A stretch of DNA of 64,000 bases from Pseudoalteromonas sp. Z1A8 (lineage in GTDB: Bacteria; Pseudomonadota; Gammaproteobacteria; Enterobacterales; Alteromonadaceae), in NCBI RefSeq assembly GCF_011378855.1, contig NZ_WTLB01000014.1, positions 26,107 through 90,106 on the forward strand, given 5' to 3'. The position numbers and the translations under genes were made by a program. The notes beneath the pieces were generated by a model. That model did no database searches and was not told where the DNA came from. It saw only the letters and a program-made list of their open reading frames with translations. Shown here piece by piece: positions 60,221 through 64,000 of the stretch (position 1 is the stretch's first letter; every line of letters begins with the position of its first letter).

Positions 60221-60853
60221 TTAAGACGTTAATACAAAACAATCCAGGTAACCTGGTTTGCTAGTATCAATTTTGTTCATCGGTGTTGCGTTATGCCACA
60301 CTTGACGGTCGTTTATTAATGCAAACATGCCGTCTTTTATTTCCATTTTAAAACACGGTTCAGCTTGCTTGTTTTCATATACAAGTAGCTCGCCGCCTTC
60401 TAAATTTTCGTGAGAAACACCGCATATACATACATGATCAAAACCATCTTGATGCACGCCTTCTGGCGCTGCAGGTGTATTGCTATCAATGGCAAGCATA
60501 CGGAATTGATGGATTTCAATATCACGTTCTTCATCAATACCGGTAAGTTGGCGAAACTCATTCACAATGCTTTTCATGCCTTCTGACTCAAGTAAACTTT
60601 GCGCTAGGTTTTCGTAAGTACGCTCTACATTACCCTGAAAAGTATTAATTGAATCATCTTGAACAAATGCTTTGGCTTGTTGTAGCTTTATTTCACCATT
60701 TTGCATTTTAACTACTGAGTAACGACGTTTACGAAAGGCACCATCTGCATAAGGATTAGCAGGCAGGTTATCAAAAGAAGGCTTAACCAAATCAATATTT
60801 GCTTGGTTAACAAAACGTAGTTGCAGTAAATTCTGGTTGTTTAATGCTGTCAT
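60221..60853 (-). CDS. 2OG-Fe dioxygenase of the amino-acid hydroxylase family (PF10014 type)
   Basis: 210-residue cytoplasmic Fe(II)/2-oxoglutarate dioxygenase. The metal triad is His134 and Asp136 in EGVHQDGFDH and His187 in QVWHNATP, with FRKRRYS near residue 40 typical of the family. Known members (for example Bacillus IDO) hydroxylate free L-isoleucine, leucine or methionine. Operon linkage with the class V PLP enzyme (nine-base gap) suggests a hydroxylated amino acid is made and then processed. Confidence 0.85.
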   Translation of the reverse strand: MTALNNQNLLQLRFVNQANIDLVKPSFDNLPANPYADGAFRKRRYSVVKMQNGEIKLQQAKAFVQDDSINTFQGNVERTYENLAQSLLESEGMKSIVNEFRQLTGIDEERDIEIHQFRMLAIDSNTPAAPEGVHQDGFDHVCICGVSHENLEGGELLVYENKQAEPCFKMEIKDGMFALINDRQVWHNATPMNKIDTSKPGYLDCFVLTS

Positions 60854-61012
60854 AAAATCTCGCCTAAAATAATGAGAATATTGGTGAGGATTTTAATGCA
60901 TATAGAAAGGAATTTTTGCTTTATTATTTATGTTTAAATCAATTATTAGCTAAATTCAATATAATAAACCATAAAATAGAGCATTAACTATCTAATATTT
61001 ATTTTAGCTAAT

Positions 61013-61039
61013 AAAAAACCCGCCGAAGCGGGTTTTTAA
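61013..61039 (-). terminator. Terminator of acnB
   Basis: AAAAACCCGC / GCGGGTTTTT with a CGAA tetraloop, 16 bases past the acnB stop codon. It works in both orientations. Confidence 0.9.
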
Positions 61040-61053
61040 ACAAACTCTAAAAA

Positions 61054-63651
61054 TTATACAGCTTGTTGAATAATCACGTTGTCTGCTTTTTTAGTGTAAG
61101 CAGGCATACGGTGGAAGTTCAAGTAACGGTATGTATCTGACGCCGTTGCGTTGATCTTCGCTGCATATTCTTGGTACTCAGCAGCTGTAGGTAATTTACC
61201 AATGATTGCAGCAATTGCAGCAAGCTCAGATGATGCTAAGAATACGTTTGCGCCATTACCTAAACGGTTAGGGAAGTTACGTGTAGAAGTAGATACTACA
61301 GTCGCTTTATCTGCAACACGTGCTTGGTTACCCATACACAGTGAACAACCTGGAGTTTCGATACGTGCGCCAACACGACCAAAGATACCGTAGTAACCTT
61401 CTTCCGTAAGTTGGTCTTTGTCCATCTTAGTAGGTGGAGCAACCCAAAGTTGAGTTGGAAGTTGACCTTTAAAGCCATCAAGCAACTTACCAGCAGCACG
61501 GAAGTGACCAATGTTAGTCATACAAGAACCGATGAATACTTCATCAATTTTCTCGCCAGCAACATCAGAAAGAAGACGCGCATCATCTGGGTCATTTGGA
61601 GCACAAAGAACAGGCTCTTTAATCTCAGCTAAATCAATTTCAACGATATGCTTGTACTCTGCATCAGCGTCAGCTTCCATTAGTTCTGGGTTAGCTAACC
61701 AATCTTGCATTGCAGTAATACGACGTTCAATCGTACGTACATCGCCGTAACCTTCAGAGATCATCCACTTAAGCATAACAATGTTAGACTCAAGGTACTC
61801 AGAGATAGACTCTTTAGAAAGTTTAACTGTACAACCAGCTGCAGAACGCTCTGCAGATGCATCTGATAATTCAAATGCTTGCTCAACAGTAAGGTGCTCA
61901 ACGCCTTCAATTTCTAGTACGCGACCAGAGAATTCGTTAATTTTACCTTTTTTCTCAACTGTTAATAAACCTTGCTTGATACCGTAGTAAGGGATTGCAT
62001 GAACAAGGTCACGTAACGTGATACCTGGTTGCATTTCGCCTTTAAAACGAACCAAAATAGATTCTGGCATATCAAGTGGCATAACACCGGTTGCTGCTGC
62101 GAATGCTACTGCACCCGAACCTGCTGGGAATGAAATACCTAATGGGAAACGTGTATGTGAATCACCACCAGTACCTACGGTATCTGGTAATAACATACGG
62201 TTTAACCATGAGTGAATAATACCATCGCCTGGACGAAGTGAAACACCGCCACGGTTCATGATGAAATCAGGAAGCGTATGGTGAGTGCTTACATCGATAG
62301 GCTTAGGATAAGCTGATGTATGACAGAATGACTGCATTGTTAAATCTGCAGAGAAACCTAAACATGCTAGATCTTTAAGTTCATCACGTGTCATAGGACC
62401 TGTTGTATCTTGCGAACCAACAGTTGTCATTTTAGGCTCACAGTACTGACCTGGACGAATACCTGCAACGTTACATGCTTTACCAACCATTTTTTGCGCT
62501 AGTGTGAAGCCTTTATCAGAAACTTCTGTTGCTGTTGGCACTTTAAATACGTCAGTTGCACCTAAGCCTAGTGATGTACGCGCTTTATCAGTTAAACCAC
62601 GACCGATAATTAGTGGAATACGACCACCAGCACGAACTTCATCTAAAATCACATCAGATTTAAGCTCAAAAGTAGAAATCACTTTATCAGTACCATGTTG
62701 CTTAACAACACCTTCGTACGGATAAATGTCGATTTGCTCACCCATGTTAAGCTCATCAACATTTAATTCGATTGGTAATGCGCCTGAATCTTCCATTGTA
62801 TTGAAGAAGATTGGAGCAATTTTATTACCTAAACATACACCGCCAACACGCTTGTTTGGTACGAACGGGATATCATCGCCCATAAACCAAAGTACAGAGT
62901 TAGTTGCAGACTTACGAGAAGAACCCGTACCCACAACATCACCTACGTAAGCAAGTGGTAAACCTTTAGTTTTTAATTCTTCAAGCTGAGTAATTGGACC
63001 TACTTCGCCCGCTTTATCAGGTGTAATACCGTCACGTTCAATTTTTAGCATTGCTAAAGCATGAAGTGGGATATCTGGACGAGACCATGCATCTGGTGCA
63101 GGTGACAAGTCATCAGTATTTGTTTCGCCAGTTACTTTAAATACAGTAACTGAGATCTTTTCAGCAACAGCTGGTTTATTAGTAAACCATTCTGCATTTG
63201 CCCAAGACTCGATAATTTGCTTAGCGAATGCATTACCCGCTTTTGCTTTTTCTTCTACATCGTAGAACGCATCAAACATAAGTAATGTATTTGAAAGGCC
63301 TTTAACTACGATTGGTGCAAGTGTTTCGTCATCAAGTAGGTCAATCATTGGTGCGATATTGTAACCGCCCAACATTGTACCTAATAATTCTGCCGCTTTT
63401 TCTTTAGAAACAAGTGGAGAATTAGTTTCACCTTTAGCTACAGCTGCTAAAAATCCCGCTTTAATATAAGCAGCATCATCAACACCTGCAGGTATGCGGT
63501 GGATGAATAAATCTAAAATGAATTCTTCCTCACCTGCCGGTGGAGTTTTTATTAATTCAATAAGATCAGCTGTTTGCTGAGCATCTAATGGCGCTGGTAC
63601 GATACCTAACGCGGCACGCTCTTCTACGTGTTTACGATAATCTTGTAGCAC
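61054..63651 (-). CDS. acnB: Aconitate hydratase B
   Basis: TCA-cycle aconitase; also often 2-methylisocitrate dehydratase and an RNA-binding iron sensor as apo-protein. I set the start at GTG 63651: AAGAGGG lies seven bases upstream, and the product then begins M(V)[15 protein letters not shown] like E. coli AcnB and has exactly 865 residues. The N-terminal HEAT-like domain (1-160) precedes the swivel domain (B-type order), and the [4Fe-4S] cysteines lie in [10 protein letters not shown] and [11 protein letters not shown] near the C-terminus. Confidence 0.97.
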   Translation of the reverse strand: MLQDYRKHVEERAALGIVPAPLDAQQTADLIELIKTPPAGEEEFILDLFIHRIPAGVDDAAYIKAGFLAAVAKGETNSPLVSKEKAAELLGTMLGGYNIAPMIDLLDDETLAPIVVKGLSNTLLMFDAFYDVEEKAKAGNAFAKQIIESWANAEWFTNKPAVAEKISVTVFKVTGETNTDDLSPAPDAWSRPDIPLHALAMLKIERDGITPDKAGEVGPITQLEELKTKGLPLAYVGDVVGTGSSRKSATNSVLWFMGDDIPFVPNKRVGGVCLGNKIAPIFFNTMEDSGALPIELNVDELNMGEQIDIYPYEGVVKQHGTDKVISTFELKSDVILDEVRAGGRIPLIIGRGLTDKARTSLGLGATDVFKVPTATEVSDKGFTLAQKMVGKACNVAGIRPGQYCEPKMTTVGSQDTTGPMTRDELKDLACLGFSADLTMQSFCHTSAYPKPIDVSTHHTLPDFIMNRGGVSLRPGDGIIHSWLNRMLLPDTVGTGGDSHTRFPLGISFPAGSGAVAFAAATGVMPLDMPESILVRFKGEMQPGITLRDLVHAIPYYGIKQGLLTVEKKGKINEFSGRVLEIEGVEHLTVEQAFELSDASAERSAAGCTVKLSKESISEYLESNIVMLKWMISEGYGDVRTIERRITAMQDWLANPELMEADADAEYKHIVEIDLAEIKEPVLCAPNDPDDARLLSDVAGEKIDEVFIGSCMTNIGHFRAAGKLLDGFKGQLPTQLWVAPPTKMDKDQLTEEGYYGIFGRVGARIETPGCSLCMGNQARVADKATVVSTSTRNFPNRLGNGANVFLASSELAAIAAIIGKLPTAAEYQEYAAKINATASDTYRYLNFHRMPAYTKKADNVIIQQAV

Positions 63652-63917
63652 AATATTGCCCTCTTGGTGACGTGAAAGTATTCGGTAGCGCTTCATGCGC
63701 AAATAAGTTACCCAATACTTATAGTATTCTAACGCGTGATTATAAAGCTTTTATGGATAGATGAAAATCCATCCAGTTACGCAACTGATTATACCGATTA
63801 TAAATACTATGAATAGTGGTTGTAGTAAAAACTATTTTCATGAATACTTGTTAAGTAAGAATCATTACCATTAACTAATATTAATTTATTACAGCCATAA
63901 AAAAACCCAGCCTAAGC
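63652..63917. other. Region upstream of acnB
   Basis: 266 bases of AT-rich promoter DNA. At 63857-63876 GAATCATTACCATTA resembles a Fur/Fe-type palindrome weakly. The right end, AAAAAAACCCAGCCTAAGC (63899-63917), looks like the left arm of a terminator stem of the kind seen after groEL and rnk, cut off by the insertion sequence. Confidence 0.45.
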
Positions 63918-64000
63918 CTGTCTCTTGATCACAAGTCTGGCTCAAGAGATTTTGCTAAATCGTAGCCTTCCAGGATGGCTTGTAACTTAAGCCATCCTTG
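63918..64000 (-). mobile_element. End of an IS50-group (IS4 family) insertion sequence, cut by the window
   Basis: The sequence CTGTCTCTTGATCACAAGT at 63918-63936 is a hybrid of the known Tn5/IS50 inside and outside ends, so it is taken as a terminal inverted repeat. The transposase C-terminus directly inside supports this. The rest of the element and any 9-bp target duplication lie beyond the right edge. Confidence 0.8.
63929..64000 (-). CDS. Transposase C-terminus, Tn5/IS50 type (partial)
   Basis: The last 23 codons of a leftward gene read QGWLKLQAILEGYDLAKSL..., then a stop at 63929-63931 inside the inverted repeat. They align with the C-terminus of Tn5 transposase (EGWEALQSKLDGFLAAKDL). 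The N-terminal part with the DDE residues is outside the window, so integrity cannot be judged. Confidence 0.78.
   Translation of the reverse strand, partial: QGWLKLQAILEGYDLAKSLEPDL

Noticed and set aside
61151..62950. Several plus-strand open frames inside acnB
   Set aside because: Antisense shadows of a strongly conserved gene, without ribosome binding sites or family resemblance.
63652..63702. Longer acnB frame starting with ATG at 63702
   Set aside because: The extra 17 residues are absent from AcnB, and the ribosome binding site points to GTG 63651.

Overview
The window reads as chromosomal DNA of a marine gammaproteobacterium of the order Alteromonadales, most likely Pseudoalteromonas. 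I infer this from AT-rich intergenic DNA, gene products close to Shewanella/Vibrio/Pseudoalteromonas families, and gene neighbourhoods typical of the group (pabA-astC-astA-astD near yhfA and speD; fxsA-groESL; gmk-rpoZ-spoT...trmH-recG). No 16S rRNA or tRNA gene is visible, so the genus is an inference.

Layout. 1-11.1 kb: end of a SdaC-type amino-acid permease, then a leftward block holding speD, yhfA-like osmC, a small conserved protein, the arginine succinyltransferase genes astD-astA-astC, an HDOD protein, pabA and a GGDEF/EAL protein. 11.1-14.1 kb: a LysR regulator facing the decayed remnant of a quinone-reductase-like gene, a YdcH protein, and an SDR/monooxygenase pair. 14.3-26 kb: carbohydrate genes, namely galE-galT-galK-oxidoreductase-hydrolase, glpK, glpD, and a divergent galactonate-type pair (dgoK, SDR) with a FadR-type regulator. 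26-37 kb: a MITE-like repeat, accC-accB-aroQ, dsbD-cutA, fxsA, groES-groEL behind a good sigma-32 promoter, rnk, a second MITE-like repeat, a VOC protein and the bifunctional NAD(P)HX repair enzyme. 37-47 kb: gmk-rpoZ-spoT-ridA, a FapA/DUF342 protein, asnA/asnC, trmH and recG. 47-57.7 kb: a leftward galactoside uptake locus with galM, a TonB-dependent receptor, a flavin-dependent tryptophan-halogenase-like protein, a SapC-like protein, a sodium/solute symporter and a GH36 alpha-galactosidase. 57.8-64 kb: a thioesterase, two 2-oxoglutarate/Fe(II) oxygenases, a class V aminotransferase-like protein, acnB and, at the right edge, the end of an IS50-type insertion sequence.

How it fits together. 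Alpha-galactosides would cross the outer membrane through the TonB receptor and the inner membrane through the symporter. The GH36 enzyme would hydrolyse them, GalM would provide the alpha anomer, and GalK/GalT/GalE would process galactose by the Leloir route. The SDR/DgoK/regulator cluster looks like part of an oxidative (De Ley-Doudoroff) route. A near-identical 19-bp AT-rich palindrome lies upstream of galE, the alpha-galactosidase gene, the TonB receptor gene and galM, with a related sequence in front of the dgo-like cluster. This suggests one regulon spread over about 43 kb. This regulon, including a halogenase of unknown substrate, is the most interesting system here.
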